Part shown: positions 37,468 to 48,576 of the stretch, one piece after another
Position numbering within the stretch: the first letter of the stretch is position 1
Layout of the letters: the number at the start of each line of letters is the position of its first letter
The notes under the pieces: generated by a model
The model's input: the letters and a program-made list of their open reading frames with translations, nothing else
Databases searched by the model: none
What the model was told of the DNA's origin: nothing
Translations under genes and position numbers: made by a program
DNA from: Gammaproteobacteria bacterium
GTDB taxonomy: Bacteria > Pseudomonadota > Gammaproteobacteria > JAJFKO01
DNA: 64,000 nucleotides
Assembly: GCA_028284465.1 (NCBI GenBank)
Contig: JANQRR010000012.1
Location: forward strand, 87,290 to 151,289
Direction: 5' to 3'

Positions 37468-40400
37468 TTACATTCCTGGTCCTTTACTAGGAGAAAATGT
37501 AGTCCCCCCAGTAGTTTTTTGTTCTCCTGTCTGTTGTTGAGTATTTTTAACTCCAGTTGGCTGGGTTTTTGGTGTAGGAGGTAGCGCTCTTTGCTTGGCG
37601 CGACGAATTGCAGTATTTTCTCTTTTTCTTTGTGTCGGAAGATTTTTTTGATCGTTAGTATCTGTTTTAGCGGGTTCTGCTTGAGATTGCTGTGATGTTT
37701 TTTGGGTACGACCATTCCTGTTCCGCCATGTAGGAGCAATTTTGCTACTCTTACCACTACCAGCAGTTGCAGTTGGCTGAGGCCGAGAACCAAAAGTCTG
37801 ACTGCGACGACGTTGTTGTTTTTGTTCTTTTGTAGTTGCGGTGGTTGTAGTGTTGCTCGATTTGTTTGAAGTTGTGGGTTGTTTTCCGGTTTCTCTATTC
37901 TGCTTGGAAAGAAATGAATCTCCTCTAGGACGAACGCTCCATCTTCTAGACACCCATCGTGATGGCCCTAGTTTGTTTGGTGGATTTTTCGACTCTGCTT
38001 TTTTGACAGGTTTTGGTAGAGGTTTACTGCCTTTTCTTCTAGGGCGGCTTGTGTCGAATGTTGAAGTAAATGCTAAAGGTTGCAAAGATAATGTTGTTTG
38101 GGTTTTTCCTGTGTGAGCATCGTCTGGATTATGTCTTAAGGGCAATGTATCTTGAGATTCTTCTCGGTGAGTCCAACCACTACTACTTACAACCTTTACT
38201 TCTACTATACCCTTAGTTTTGGTTCCTGAAGTTTGTGGAGTTTTGTGATTTGTGTTTCCATTTTTTGATCGTGACAATAAAGGGCGTGCTGATTTATTGA
38301 AATAGACAGTATCTCGCCACAGATCTCTTTCTTGAGTAAAAGTTCTCTCTTTTTTAGGCTTAGTACTAAACCGTTTTGAACCCGTTGATCGCGAAGAAAT
38401 TTTTTCAGTCCTACTTTCGTCTTCTTTTTCAAATATGTTTCGTAAAAATTCAAGATTTTTTCTATGTTCATTTGCGTATTTTATTTTGGCGCCTTTCTCA
38501 GTGGGTTTTGGTTTATTGTATATAACTTCAAATTGTTTTATCAACGGGTGTATAATCACCAGCTCAGTTATGGTTTTTTTGATTTTTTCAATTAATTCTT
38601 TTGGTTTATTATGCTGAGATACATATGGTGATATTCTTGAGGCTGCTCGAATGTATGTATCATACTCAACAGATTGACTGTCTTCTTTTTGAGTGTTCTC
38701 CTTACCACGGCTAACTTTGCTGAGCAGAAAAAACAACGACCAAAGTGATTTTGTGACATGAGGATTTTTGGATTGAGGAAGGACAGACTCTAATTTTAAT
38801 AGATCAATGTTTTCGATATTAGTGATAAATTCTAAAAGTTGACTTTTTTCTTTATCATAATTTAAGCTTGAGAAACCTTTTAAACATGGCGATATTATAA
38901 ATGAATTACTAAAAGGTGAATTTTCTTTATATTCAGGATTTTCTAATATACGTTGTCGTGTTTCCTGTTCTTTCCTTTCTTTGTAAGTTGCAATATATTC
39001 TCGCGTTAGACCCATAAAGGATTTGTGTTTAATTGAAAATTCAGGACGTGATTCTAAATACTTAACTATTGACTCAAGTGATTTTAAGTCTTGAGTACTT
39101 AGCACCATTCTTTGTAACAGTGCGAGCATCTGTTTTTGTAATGATAAAATATTCTTGCTGACGTCTTCATTTTTTAAATATTCAATTATGTCTTTTTGTG
39201 ATGTTGTTGGCTGGACGCTGAAGATTTTATCTCTAAGTTCTATAACAAAGGAGTCAGTTTTAAGAAGTTGGATAAAAGCCTCTTTTTTTCTTTCATCTAA
39301 TCCACCAAAGGTTTCTGTACATAATGATGTTCGTTTTCGAAGTGGTAATGTGGTTTTTGCATGAGTATTATTAGCGGAATTATTCGAAGCTTGTTCAAGC
39401 TTTTCTTTTAATTTTTCCATAGCTCTTTCTGTTCTTTCAACAGAATCACCTGCTCCAATCTTACTTTCAATTATTGGCAATAAGGTTTGTTTTAAATTTG
39501 GAAAGTACTGGTTAATACAAATCTTCATTTGTGATAAAGATTCGTTAGGTTGTGCGAGTATAATTAATCTTGTAAGGGGTTCAATTTTTTCATTCTCAAG
39601 ACCTGCGATGAAATCTTGTTGACTTCTCGGGGGTAAGTCTGCAAAAGGAGTTGTATAAAGTATTTTTTCTTTAACAGTAATATGATTAGGATCTCGAGGG
39701 GATGCCCTATGACTTGAGGATTTACGAGGATGTTGACGTTCTTTTTCCCTCTCTCCTTCTTTCTTTAATAATTCTTGTATTGTATCGGGGTTAAATATTA
39801 TGCTTTGTCGAACTCTACGAGTGCCTTCTTGAACTGTTCTTTTTATTCGTGTTCCGGCGCTCGCTGTTCGATTCGCTGCGGCCATTCTTGCGGCTTCTTC
39901 TTCAACTTTAGGAATAATTCTATTCAGTTCTATTACACAATCTTTTCTATGTTTTTCTAAAGCTTCTTCAATAGGGTCAGATAATTGTTTTGTAATGGAT
40001 CTCTCATCTTTGATTTCTAGCTCTTTATGGCTGTTTTCTTTTTTATTTTTTTGTTCTCCTTGTTTCTTTTTCAGTTTCTCTAGCTTCTGTTGTTGAACGT
40101 TAAAAATATGAGTAATGAATATAATCAAAGATAATTTTTTTTCTTTTATCATAGCGTAATTTTCTGCTGAGATTATTTTATATAACTTTGAGGCAGATTC
40201 TTTAAAGACTGATATTTTGTTTCCTTGTTCATACGTACAAAGAAGTTTTTTTAATGTATTTTCACGGCTACCTTGTTTAAAGATAAGAGTAAATTTCTCG
40301 TGCTTAAGTATAAGCGCTAACATTTCTGCAAGTGATCGTGGATCTTGAGCTAGCAGAATCCGCTTAGTTATTACCCATTTAGATATAATAGGATCGCTGA

Positions 40401-42909
40401 GAAGATATTCGACCAGTCTAAGTTTTTGAGCTTTGTTTAAATTACTGCTGGCAAAGGTTTCTTTACAAAAAGTCATTGGAGATGGGTAAGCTGTTCTTAA
40501 CCGATCAAGCATCCTCCAAAACAACGTGGCAGCTAATGGACTTTTGAGCCACTTATCGATGTTATTATGATGCACTTCACGGCTGAAGTAATGATCAGGA
40601 TTTTTTAAATTAAATTCTATGATGTTGCCAAATTGTTTTATGAAATCGTCAGCAATTTTCTTGTCTTCTCTAAATATTGGATATACTTTTATTAGGTAAT
40701 TACAAGCCTCGATGTCATATTGAGGGAGTGTTTGTCGGCTATAGATGAGTTTTCTATATTTATAGAGTTCAATAATTTCTTTAAACGCTTTGCGTAAGTC
40801 AGCGTGACTATCATGTTTTTTGCCAGCTTTACCAGAAAGTGGCTCAGTGGCTTCGATATATTTCTCTAAGAAACCAATTATAGAATCTGCATCTCTATTT
40901 GTAGCAACATTATGATATAGTCCGCTTAGATCAGCTTCATAACTGCTCGGCTCGAGATAAGGGCTGTTCATCCACATCGTTGTTGTTACGACAAATCGTA
41001 TCATTTCCGATATTTTTTTCTGTTTTTCCGGTGATGATGCCATTTTTTTTCTGGCATCTTGTTCTTTTTGTTCTTTAGCTGCTACTCGTCTTGCTCTTTT
41101 CTTAGTTTCTCTAAGTTGTTCTGTTAGTTGTTTAACGTTTTTTCGTCTTTCTTGTGTTTCGGCTTCTAATAATATCTTTATTTGCTTTCTAATAGCAACA
41201 AGCTTTCTTTTATTAAATTTTGCAGTATTTTCCGGTGTTTTTTCCTTTATGTATGGTGTGACAGTTTTAGTAATTAAATAGATTAGCAAGGTAAATTCAT
41301 CAGGATTTTTTGTCGACTTTCTTAAATTAGTTTCTAAATGAGTATTTAGATGTATTATAGCAACAGATCGGTGTACGAAATCATTATCTAGCATGCTTGT
41401 TTTTAACGGATTAATTCCAGAACTCTCTTGATCACCTTGGAAATTTTTAATCGCATCGATAAATTTAGCATTATTAAATTTGTCGAAATTATTAAATATA
41501 GTATCAAGCATAGCTTCGAGAGCTTCTTTACTCTGGGCACTAATAATATCGCTTCGTAGTTCGCAAAAAATAGGTTCTTCCAACAGGAGTCGTAAGTATT
41601 GAACTTTTTCTTCACGATCTAATTCTGTAAAATCTTTATCAATAAGATTAAGATTGGGAAAGATGCCGGAGATTTTTTTGAGAAGCCAGAAGAAAATAAA
41701 ATTAGTTTTCCCAGATTCTAAAAATGTTTTTTTACATTGGTTTAAACGATGAAGAAGACTTTTGCGGTTCAAATAAGGATCTGGATCTACTAGGCTAAAT
41801 TTTTTTGTATAGTTGACGTAAGTTTCAAATACTCTGATGAGGCTTACTTCTATATCTGTGAGTTTATCCGATTTTATTTGTTGTTTCTCTTCTTCTGTAC
41901 ATTCCTGTGATTTGATTTTTTTTTCTTCTTGTACAGTGATTTTTTCTGATGAATAGTAACCAATATAGTAAGCTTTTAGTGAGATAGCGCAAGTTGCGAT
42001 AACGCCACTGGGGTACATTTCGATAGGAAAAAAGGCATTGTTGTCTCGCCAATATTTTAAAATTTCATTAACGGCATTATCAAAATTTACAACACAACCG
42101 CTATTAATTTCATTAAATGGAGTTTGTCGTGCATGAAATTTTTTTAATAATTCTATTATTTGTCCTGGGCTGCTCTCATCACTTATTGCTGTTTTTAAGA
42201 TTTCTAGAACGGGATTTTTTTCAATCGCTATAAACCAGTTTACGACACGCTTAAATAGTATGCCTGTTTCTCGCATTCGTCTTTGCCTGGGGGATTCGCT
42301 GCTAGATGAAGCTGAGTTTGAAGATTGTAAATGACCGTTGTTTCGTGTCAGTATTCTACTTAAACCATTAAAAAGAGAACCTGATCCGTGAGCTTTAGTG
42401 AATGGTTTTTTGCCTTCAATAAATTTTCTTAGATAGGTAACGACAGTTGGTATGTCTTTAGCAGATTCTACAAGTAGATTTAATTTTTTGTGATCTTTAG
42501 GCCATTCTGTTGGGAATTTAAAGTTATTATCAACCTTTAGAGCTGAATGGACTTGAACTTGGAGAGGTCCTAATGTTGCTGTCGGTTTAAGCGATTGAGG
42601 TAGCACGACTGCTTCTACTTCTTCTAGTTTTTCTGGTTTTTCTTCCACTTCCTTTTCCGGTGCATAGACAAATATTTTTAGCTCTTCTTCTCTTTCTTCT
42701 TCTTTTCTTTCTTCTTCTCCTTCTATCATTACAAAAGTGGGAACTTTTTTTCGTACGTCCTTACTTCCAATGGTAGTGCTTCTTCTTGGTCTTGTGGAAT
42801 TGCCAATAATAGAACCTCGCCAAGAGGCTCGAGGAGGTGTAGATGGCGTTGAAGATGATGTGGATGCTGATGTAGATGATGTTGAAGTTGGTGTAGAGCG
42901 CGGGAACAT
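37468..42909 (-). CDS. Giant repeat protein of unknown function (1813 aa)
   Basis: I recognise no named domain. A Ser/Thr-rich N-terminus and an acidic Glu/Lys stretch to about residue 100 precede helical repeats. Module A (pattern xxIIxxLxKFIExxxPFxxxxGxxxxFxxxxxxIL) occurs near 145-192, 233-286 and 661-721. Module B (xxFxxLxxxxKxxxLxxLLxxPIxxELRxxIxxAQxxxxLexML) occurs near 423-483, 815-873, 1086-1140, 1197-1256 and perhaps 1343-1383. A2-B1 and A3-B2 share a middle segment (DPDPYLNR / NPDHYFSR), so a unit of about 250 residues is duplicated. Charged coiled coils follow each unit. Residues 1480-1813 are Pro/Ser/Thr/Arg/Gln-rich and probably disordered. AAGGAGG lies five bases before the ATG. 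No signal peptide or membrane segment. A secreted effector or structural protein is possible. Confidence 0.85.
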   Translation of the reverse strand: MFPRSTPTSTSSTSASTSSSTPSTPPRASWRGSIIGNSTRPRRSTTIGSKDVRKKVPTFVMIEGEEERKEEEREEELKIFVYAPEKEVEEKPEKLEEVEAVVLPQSLKPTATLGPLQVQVHSALKVDNNFKFPTEWPKDHKKLNLLVESAKDIPTVVTYLRKFIEGKKPFTKAHGSGSLFNGLSRILTRNNGHLQSSNSASSSSESPRQRRMRETGILFKRVVNWFIAIEKNPVLEILKTAISDESSPGQIIELLKKFHARQTPFNEINSGCVVNFDNAVNEILKYWRDNNAFFPIEMYPSGVIATCAISLKAYYIGYYSSEKITVQEEKKIKSQECTEEEKQQIKSDKLTDIEVSLIRVFETYVNYTKKFSLVDPDPYLNRKSLLHRLNQCKKTFLESGKTNFIFFWLLKKISGIFPNLNLIDKDFTELDREEKVQYLRLLLEEPIFCELRSDIISAQSKEALEAMLDTIFNNFDKFNNAKFIDAIKNFQGDQESSGINPLKTSMLDNDFVHRSVAIIHLNTHLETNLRKSTKNPDEFTLLIYLITKTVTPYIKEKTPENTAKFNKRKLVAIRKQIKILLEAETQERRKNVKQLTEQLRETKKRARRVAAKEQKEQDARKKMASSPEKQKKISEMIRFVVTTTMWMNSPYLEPSSYEADLSGLYHNVATNRDADSIIGFLEKYIEATEPLSGKAGKKHDSHADLRKAFKEIIELYKYRKLIYSRQTLPQYDIEACNYLIKVYPIFREDKKIADDFIKQFGNIIEFNLKNPDHYFSREVHHNNIDKWLKSPLAATLFWRMLDRLRTAYPSPMTFCKETFASSNLNKAQKLRLVEYLLSDPIISKWVITKRILLAQDPRSLAEMLALILKHEKFTLIFKQGSRENTLKKLLCTYEQGNKISVFKESASKLYKIISAENYAMIKEKKLSLIIFITHIFNVQQQKLEKLKKKQGEQKNKKENSHKELEIKDERSITKQLSDPIEEALEKHRKDCVIELNRIIPKVEEEAARMAAANRTASAGTRIKRTVQEGTRRVRQSIIFNPDTIQELLKKEGEREKERQHPRKSSSHRASPRDPNHITVKEKILYTTPFADLPPRSQQDFIAGLENEKIEPLTRLIILAQPNESLSQMKICINQYFPNLKQTLLPIIESKIGAGDSVERTERAMEKLKEKLEQASNNSANNTHAKTTLPLRKRTSLCTETFGGLDERKKEAFIQLLKTDSFVIELRDKIFSVQPTTSQKDIIEYLKNEDVSKNILSLQKQMLALLQRMVLSTQDLKSLESIVKYLESRPEFSIKHKSFMGLTREYIATYKERKEQETRQRILENPEYKENSPFSNSFIISPCLKGFSSLNYDKEKSQLLEFITNIENIDLLKLESVLPQSKNPHVTKSLWSLFFLLSKVSRGKENTQKEDSQSVEYDTYIRAASRISPYVSQHNKPKELIEKIKKTITELVIIHPLIKQFEVIYNKPKPTEKGAKIKYANEHRKNLEFLRNIFEKEDESRTEKISSRSTGSKRFSTKPKKERTFTQERDLWRDTVYFNKSARPLLSRSKNGNTNHKTPQTSGTKTKGIVEVKVVSSSGWTHREESQDTLPLRHNPDDAHTGKTQTTLSLQPLAFTSTFDTSRPRRKGSKPLPKPVKKAESKNPPNKLGPSRWVSRRWSVRPRGDSFLSKQNRETGKQPTTSNKSSNTTTTATTKEQKQQRRRSQTFGSRPQPTATAGSGKSSKIAPTWRNRNGRTQKTSQQSQAEPAKTDTNDQKNLPTQRKRENTAIRRAKQRALPPTPKTQPTGVKNTQQQTGEQKTTGGTTFSPSKGPGM

Positions 42910-43082
42910 GTTTACCTCCTTAGTTTATTCTATTTATAATCCTAAAAACTCTAATATATTAACATATATCAAAGCGGTAATCAATTGACCAAATAAAAAA
43001 CTGCCCAACTTCATGAATTTACTCATTAATTTTTTTATTTAAAAATGAAAATTTAAGCTTAGAAAGCGAATAAAAAAGAAAA

Positions 43083-43110
43083 AACCCTTGTTTTAATGCA
43101 AACAAGGGTT
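43083..43110 (-). terminator. Intrinsic terminator of the L,D-transpeptidase gene
   Basis: AACCCTTGTTT, loop of six, AAACAAGGGTT: an 11-bp stem followed on the minus strand by a long T-rich tract. It lies 43 bases beyond the transpeptidase stop. Confidence 0.9.
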
Positions 43111-43153
43111 GAGAGAGATGTGGACCAAATCATTAAAAAGACGAGCAAGTCAT

Positions 43154-43870
43154 TTAATACGAACGCACTATAACATGCGTGCCGATCTGTGCGAATTGTT
43201 GATTTAACCATTTAGCATCTTCGGTAAACATGCGCACGCAGCCGTGGCTTTCATGCGTGCCTGGAACAATCTCTGAGCCGTGAATTGCGTAGCCGCCATA
43301 AAAATGCATGCAATACGGCATCGGTGATCCGCCATTTGGCAAAGGGTATTTATTGGATTTGCACATCGGACCTTTTTTTCGATAAATTGCGAACTTGCCG
43401 GTGACGGTGCGACAGGCTTCGTTAGAATCAGCACAGTAATCTTTGCCTAATGATGCTGGGCCCCATTTTATTAAGTCACCTTGTTCATTATATGCTGCCC
43501 AAGCCATGAGCTTCGGATCAATGATAATTTGTCTTTGACCATTGGTGTTAACATTGTGATCGAAAGGCGCAAAGTCACTGACGTCGAGTTCGCTATTGCG
43601 CGGCACTCGCAAATACATGCCACCGACTAAGCGTGTATTAAGGCGATTGATCCGCATCACTAAATCACGTTTTTCTGGATCAGGAAACAGCGACTGCCAA
43701 GTTTGCCCGGGTTTTACTTTAACACAATAGAAGTGCTTGCTTTCGCAATACTTAGCTTTGTATTTGAAGTTATAACCATAATGACGATAAATGCGATATG
43801 AATTTGCCTGCACTGCAATAGAAGCCAAAGCTAATATTAAAGTGAAAAATAGGATGCTACTTGTTTTCAT
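43154..43870 (-). CDS. L,D-transpeptidase (YkuD domain)
   Basis: 238 residues from MKTSSILFFTLILALASIAVQA, a signal peptide; GAGGTGG lies upstream, so the earlier in-frame ATG is rejected. A LysM-like segment (YCVKVKPGQTWQSLFPDPEKRD) comes first, then a YkuD domain with the catalytic pattern HGSEIVPGTHESHGCVRM. The enzyme makes 3-3 cross-links in peptidoglycan or attaches lipoproteins; which one cannot be told. Four extra cysteines outside the active site could form periplasmic disulfides. Its terminator is at 43083-43110. Confidence 0.9.
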   Translation of the reverse strand: MKTSSILFFTLILALASIAVQANSYRIYRHYGYNFKYKAKYCESKHFYCVKVKPGQTWQSLFPDPEKRDLVMRINRLNTRLVGGMYLRVPRNSELDVSDFAPFDHNVNTNGQRQIIIDPKLMAWAAYNEQGDLIKWGPASLGKDYCADSNEACRTVTGKFAIYRKKGPMCKSNKYPLPNGGSPMPYCMHFYGGYAIHGSEIVPGTHESHGCVRMFTEDAKWLNQQFAQIGTHVIVRSY

Positions 43871-44011
43871 GGCCACCTCACAGCGAATTCTGTTTATTGG
43901 TACTGGTTGTCGGTAGAGAAAATACAAACTGTAAATAGAAGTTTAGTCGGGATTTTAAAAAATGCTAATTATGCGCATAATAAGAACAAGTGGTTTTCTG
44001 GGAGCCACATC

Positions 44012-45463
44012 TTAATCGGCAAAATTATAAATAACATCCAACTCACGTGCCGCTTTTACATCATCAAGCCGAGTAACTGGCAATGTGTGTGGTGCTGTGC
44101 GCAGTTGATCAGGATTGGTTTGCATTTCATGACGAATTGCTTGCATGGCATCGATAAAGGCATCGAGTTGTTGTTTGCTTTCGGTTTCTGTTGGTTCGAT
44201 GAGTAAACATTCGGGCACTAATAATGGGAAATACATCGTTGGCGCATGAATGCCAAAATCTAATAAGCGTTTGGCGACATCGTTAGCGGTAATGCCATAG
44301 TCTTGCGCTTCTTGTTTTAACGTCAAAATAAATTCATGTGATGCGCGGCGTTTAGGAAATGCAGCGGTGTAACCGACTTCTTGTAAACGTGCTAATAAGT
44401 AATTGGCATTTAACGTGGCATAGCATGATACTCGAGGCAAGCCTTTGCGTCCTAACATTCGTGCATATAAATGCGCACGCAATAAAATACCAGCATTACC
44501 CATAAACGCTGATAAGCGCCCAATTGTTTGTGGGCAGTCAACGTTACCTTGCCAATAATAGCCATCTTTATTTTTGCCAACGATAGGCACGGGTAAGTAA
44601 GGTAATAAACGTTCATTAGTTGCAACCGGGCCGGCGCCAGGGCCACCGCCACCATGTGGCGTGGCAAAAGTTTTGTGTAAGTTCATATGCATGACATCAA
44701 AACCCATATCGCCAGGGCGGACTTTACCGAGGATCGCATTGAGGTTAGCGCCATCGTAATACAATAAACCGCCAGCTTTGTGGACTAAGTCAGCAATTTC
44801 TAAAATGCGGCGTTCAAACACGCCTAAAGTTGAGGGGTTTGTTAACATGATCCCTGCTGTTTTTGGGCCTAGCGCTTGTTTTAAGGCATCAATGTCAACA
44901 TCCCCATCTTTACCGGTTTTAATTTCATGAACTTTGTAACCACACATTACTGCTGATGCAGGATTAGTGCCATGAGCAGCATCTGGCACGAGAATTTCAT
45001 CACGCTCATGATCGCCACGCGCTTGATGATACGCGCGGATCATCGCAACACCAGCGAATTCACCTTGCGCGCCAGCCATCGGTGCTAACGAAATACCTTG
45101 CATGCCAGTCACGGCTTTTAAGATTTCTTGTAATTCATATAAGCATTGTAAAAATCCTTGGCTGTGTTCATCCGGAGTTAGCGGATGATGTTGCAAGAAA
45201 TTTTCTAATGATGCTAATGCATGCACGCCGCGCGGGTTGTATTTCATGGTGCATGAACCTAATGGATAAAATTGGGTATCAATTGAAAAATTAAGCTGTG
45301 ATAAACGGGTGAAATGACGCACGGCTTGCAGCTCAGAAACTTCCGGTAAACGCGGTGCTGTTTGGCGACGTAAATTTTGTGGAATGCCAGTAACTTCGGG
45401 CAGCGTCGCCGGGATTTGACTTTTGGCATGACGTTTTGGGCTAGATTCGTTAAATATTAGCAT
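44012..45463 (-). CDS. gcvPB: Glycine dehydrogenase (decarboxylating) subunit 2
   Basis: 483 residues, the C-terminal half of the P protein in the two-subunit form; with GcvPA it decarboxylates glycine and passes the aminomethyl group to lipoyl-GcvH. The PLP lysine is Lys264 in [17 protein letters not shown]. Other family segments are [14 protein letters not shown] and [18 protein letters not shown]. It is the last gene of gcvT-H-PA-PB, separated from gcvPA by 72 bases that hold a dispersed repeat. Confidence 0.96.
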   Translation of the reverse strand: MLIFNESSPKRHAKSQIPATLPEVTGIPQNLRRQTAPRLPEVSELQAVRHFTRLSQLNFSIDTQFYPLGSCTMKYNPRGVHALASLENFLQHHPLTPDEHSQGFLQCLYELQEILKAVTGMQGISLAPMAGAQGEFAGVAMIRAYHQARGDHERDEILVPDAAHGTNPASAVMCGYKVHEIKTGKDGDVDIDALKQALGPKTAGIMLTNPSTLGVFERRILEIADLVHKAGGLLYYDGANLNAILGKVRPGDMGFDVMHMNLHKTFATPHGGGGPGAGPVATNERLLPYLPVPIVGKNKDGYYWQGNVDCPQTIGRLSAFMGNAGILLRAHLYARMLGRKGLPRVSCYATLNANYLLARLQEVGYTAAFPKRRASHEFILTLKQEAQDYGITANDVAKRLLDFGIHAPTMYFPLLVPECLLIEPTETESKQQLDAFIDAMQAIRHEMQTNPDQLRTAPHTLPVTRLDDVKAARELDVIYNFAD

Positions 45464-45484
45464 TTATTTTCTCGCTTAAATTTT

Positions 45485-45520
45485 CTGGATTGCTTCGTCG
45501 TTACACTCCTCGCAATGACG
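45485..45520. repeat. Dispersed intergenic repeat (B type)
   Basis: CTGGATTGCTTCGTCGTTAC followed by ACTCCTCGCAATGACG, the same family as the arms of the composite palindrome at 55571-55673. It sits between gcvPA and gcvPB inside an operon. Confidence 0.75.
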
Positions 45521-45535
45521 ACGAACATATTACAC

Positions 45536-46936
45536 TTAATCACTACGAACGCATTCAGTGGCATTATTTACGTTGTGTTTCTGTAAACATTGCGCTAAAG
45601 CACTAACGTAATGCTCAAGATCAGCATCAGTTTTAGTTTCCGTCGTACATACTAATAAGCATTCGCCTAATTCAGGATAATATTCAGTGAGCGGATATCC
45701 CGCTAAGATCCCAGCTTTACCTAATTGTTTGATGATATCTTTAACTGGATGTTTAAAGCGTAATACGGCTTCATGAAAATTCGCAGCCTTAAATAAGATT
45801 TCAACATCAGGTAATGCAGTTACTTTAGCTATAAGTTGTTGTAAGTTAGCGTGCGCATGCGCTGCAACGCGTTCCAAACCTTGCGGGCCCATTAAGCTTA
45901 AATAAATGGTTGCCGCCGTTACTAACAAGCCTTGGTTAGTGCAAATATTTGATTTAGCTTTACCACGACGAATGTGTTGTTCGCGTGCTTGTAATGTTAA
46001 GGTAAAGCCTTCTTTGCCATTGGCATCATGGGTGCGGCCGACAATTCGCCCGGGCATTTGCCGAATATATTGTTGTTGGCAACTCATGAAACCAAAATAA
46101 GGTCCGCCGCATGCTAAAGGAATGCCTAGTGGTTGGCCTTCGCCACAAACAATGTCAGCACCTGACTTACCCCATAATCCTGGTGGCTTTAACAAGCCTA
46201 ACGAAGTTGGGTTAACGACGCTAACTACTAAGATATTGTGTTCATGCGCCCATTGGGTTAATTCATCGACGTGTTCCAGATTGCCAAAGAAATTAGGTTG
46301 GGCAATAACTAGCGCAGTAATATCATCGTTAGCATATTGGGTTAATGCATCGAGATTGATGATCCCTTGAGTTTGATCAAATGGCACTTCAATAAGTTCA
46401 ATACCTTGGGTATGTACAATGTTATGTGTTGCATGACGGTAATGTGGATGCACACTCAATGGCATTAAAATTTTCTTGCTTTTACTTTTTCGATTGCACC
46501 GCACCGCCATTAACACGGCTTCAGCTAATGCTGTTGCGCCGTCATATAATGACGCGTTAGCAACATCCATGCCGGTAAGTTCTGCCATCATGGTTTGAAA
46601 TTCATAAATTAATTGTAATGAACCTTGGCTAGCTTCCGCTTGATAAGGTGTGTATGCCGTCATGAATTCACCACGGCTGGCCGTTTGCCACACCGCTGCT
46701 GGAATGTGATGTTCATATGCACCCGCGCCAATGAAACATGTCGGAATTTTATTGTGTTTAGCACGCTTGCGTATTAATTGCGTAAGCTCCATTTCATTTA
46801 ATCCAGATGGCACGGAAGTTAATTCATCAATGAATAATTCTGGCGGAATTTCATCGAATAAATCCGCAATTTTATTGACGCCAATAGCGTCAAGCATGGT
46901 TTTAACATCAGCATCAGTATGCGGGATAAAGGGCAT
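45536..46936 (-). CDS. gcvPA: Glycine dehydrogenase (decarboxylating) subunit 1
   Basis: 466 residues, the N-terminal half of glycine decarboxylase P protein. It starts [20 protein letters not shown] and contains [42 protein letters not shown] and the GGPYFGFM segment of the family. Splitting of P protein into two genes is known in many bacteria including Legionella and Coxiella relatives. AGGTGA lies upstream. It follows gcvH by 7 bases. Confidence 0.96.
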   Translation of the reverse strand: MPFIPHTDADVKTMLDAIGVNKIADLFDEIPPELFIDELTSVPSGLNEMELTQLIRKRAKHNKIPTCFIGAGAYEHHIPAAVWQTASRGEFMTAYTPYQAEASQGSLQLIYEFQTMMAELTGMDVANASLYDGATALAEAVLMAVRCNRKSKSKKILMPLSVHPHYRHATHNIVHTQGIELIEVPFDQTQGIINLDALTQYANDDITALVIAQPNFFGNLEHVDELTQWAHEHNILVVSVVNPTSLGLLKPPGLWGKSGADIVCGEGQPLGIPLACGGPYFGFMSCQQQYIRQMPGRIVGRTHDANGKEGFTLTLQAREQHIRRGKAKSNICTNQGLLVTAATIYLSLMGPQGLERVAAHAHANLQQLIAKVTALPDVEILFKAANFHEAVLRFKHPVKDIIKQLGKAGILAGYPLTEYYPELGECLLVCTTETKTDADLEHYVSALAQCLQKHNVNNATECVRSD

Positions 46937-46943
46937 AAATCAC

Positions 46944-47327
46944 CTATTCAATATGTGCTTGATAATCTTGAGCTGTTAATAGTGTTGTTAACTCATCGAG
47001 ATTATTGGGTTTGATTTTGAAAAGCCAACCTTTGCCAAACGGATCAGAATTAACAAGCTCGGGTTGTTGTTCAAGTTCTTCATTCACTGCAATAATTTCA
47101 CCAGAAACGGGGCTGTAAACATCAGATGCTGCTTTGACAGATTCAACTACGCCGGATTCGTCACCTTGTTCGACAGTTTGGCCAACTTCAGGTAATTCAA
47201 CATACACTAAATCACCTAATAATGTTTGCGCATGATCGGTAATACCGATCACTAATTCATGGTCATTGTTTTGTTTGATCCATTCATGGCTTTTACTATA
47301 TTTTAATTCGTTGGGCACATTACTCAT
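46944..47327 (-). CDS. gcvH: Glycine cleavage system H protein
   Basis: 127 residues, the lipoyl carrier that shuttles the aminomethyl arm between P, T and L proteins. The lipoylated lysine is Lys65 in [19 protein letters not shown]. The start [16 protein letters not shown] is typical. Its ATG overlaps the gcvT stop by four bases. Confidence 0.97.
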   Translation of the reverse strand: MSNVPNELKYSKSHEWIKQNNDHELVIGITDHAQTLLGDLVYVELPEVGQTVEQGDESGVVESVKAASDVYSPVSGEIIAVNEELEQQPELVNSDPFGKGWLFKIKPNNLDELTTLLTAQDYQAHIE

Positions 47328-48436
47328 GAACTCACTCCTTCTGCAATTAACTTGTAAACAGGTTTGCCGTGACGTACAAATGGCACTTTAACTACGCTTG
47401 CTGGCACAGCTTTGTTGCGGATCATAACTTCACAATGAGCGCCAATCGTTTTTGGTACACGTGCTAAACCAATGGCTTTGCTCAATGTTGGTGAATAACT
47501 GCCGCTAGTGATTTCACCTTCTTCGCCATTGGCTAAAATAACTTTTTGATGATTGCGTAACACACCTTTGCCATCGAGAATAAGCCCCACAAATTTATGG
47601 GTAACACCTTGTTGGCGTTGCGCTTGTAAGGCTTTGCGGCCGATAAAATCACGATCAGTCGGTTCCCAAGCGATTGTCCATCCTAAACCAGATGTTAATG
47701 GCGAAGTGGTTTCATCCATGTCGGTGCCATAAAGGTTCATACCAGCTTCTAATCGCAAGGTATCGCGCGCGCCTAAACCACAAGGTTTAATGCCAGCGTT
47801 AATGAATTTATGCCACAAAGTTTCAGCTTGAGTGTTAGGTAACATAATTTCTAAACCATCTTCGCCGGTGTAACCAGTATGCGCTATCATCCAATCGGCA
47901 ATTTCCTTGCTGTAAAATGGTTTGAGTTCATCGATGATCGCGATGAATTCAGCATCAAGCGCTTGTTTGACTTTGCTGCGAGCATTGGGACCTTGGATGG
48001 CAAGCATCGCTAGATCGCTACGTTCGTTGATAGTTACATTGAATTGTTCAGCTTGTTGATTGATCCAGGCGAGATCTTTAACACGGGTGGCGGCGTTGAC
48101 AACAACTCGATAACGTTGCTCTGCTTGTTTATAAACAATTAGATCATCAATGACATTGCCCGCTTCATTAAGCATGCAGCTATATAATGCTTTGCCGTCA
48201 ACAGCGAGGCGATCAACATTGTTTGCTAATAGATAGCGTAAAAAATCTTGGCTTTGTGCACCGCTGACATCGATAATCGTCATGTGAGAAACGTCAAACA
48301 TGCCGGCATCTTGGCGCACTTGGTGATGCTCATCGAGTTGTGAACCATAATGCAATGGCATCTCCCAACCACCAAAATCAACCATCTTGGCATTAGCTTG
48401 CAGATGCTGTTGGTAGAGTGCTGTTTTTTCAGCCAT
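47324..48436 (-). CDS. gcvT: Glycine cleavage system T protein (aminomethyltransferase)
   Basis: 370 residues from [32 protein letters not shown] lies 8 bases upstream, so the 30-codon upstream extension is rejected. The enzyme releases ammonia and moves the methylene group to tetrahydrofolate. Visible segments are [42 protein letters not shown] and DFIGRKALQ. It is first in the operon. No glycine riboswitch is evident in the 140-base upstream gap. Confidence 0.96.
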   Translation of the reverse strand: MAEKTALYQQHLQANAKMVDFGGWEMPLHYGSQLDEHHQVRQDAGMFDVSHMTIIDVSGAQSQDFLRYLLANNVDRLAVDGKALYSCMLNEAGNVIDDLIVYKQAEQRYRVVVNAATRVKDLAWINQQAEQFNVTINERSDLAMLAIQGPNARSKVKQALDAEFIAIIDELKPFYSKEIADWMIAHTGYTGEDGLEIMLPNTQAETLWHKFINAGIKPCGLGARDTLRLEAGMNLYGTDMDETTSPLTSGLGWTIAWEPTDRDFIGRKALQAQRQQGVTHKFVGLILDGKGVLRNHQKVILANGEEGEITSGSYSPTLSKAIGLARVPKTIGAHCEVMIRNKAVPASVVKVPFVRHGKPVYKLIAEGVSS

Positions 48437-48576
48437 CAAATTTCCCTCATCAGGATGTTTATATTTAAAATATGATGAGCGATTGTAACGATAGAATATT
48501 ATGGGATCAAGGCATTTCAATGCCAACGATAAAACTGTCTTTAGCGACTTTGTCTTCTCAATTTTTCTATAAAAAA

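Noticed and set aside
48437..48576. Glycine riboswitch upstream of gcvT
   Set aside because: The gap is short and I find no paired glycine-aptamer core, so I do not call it.
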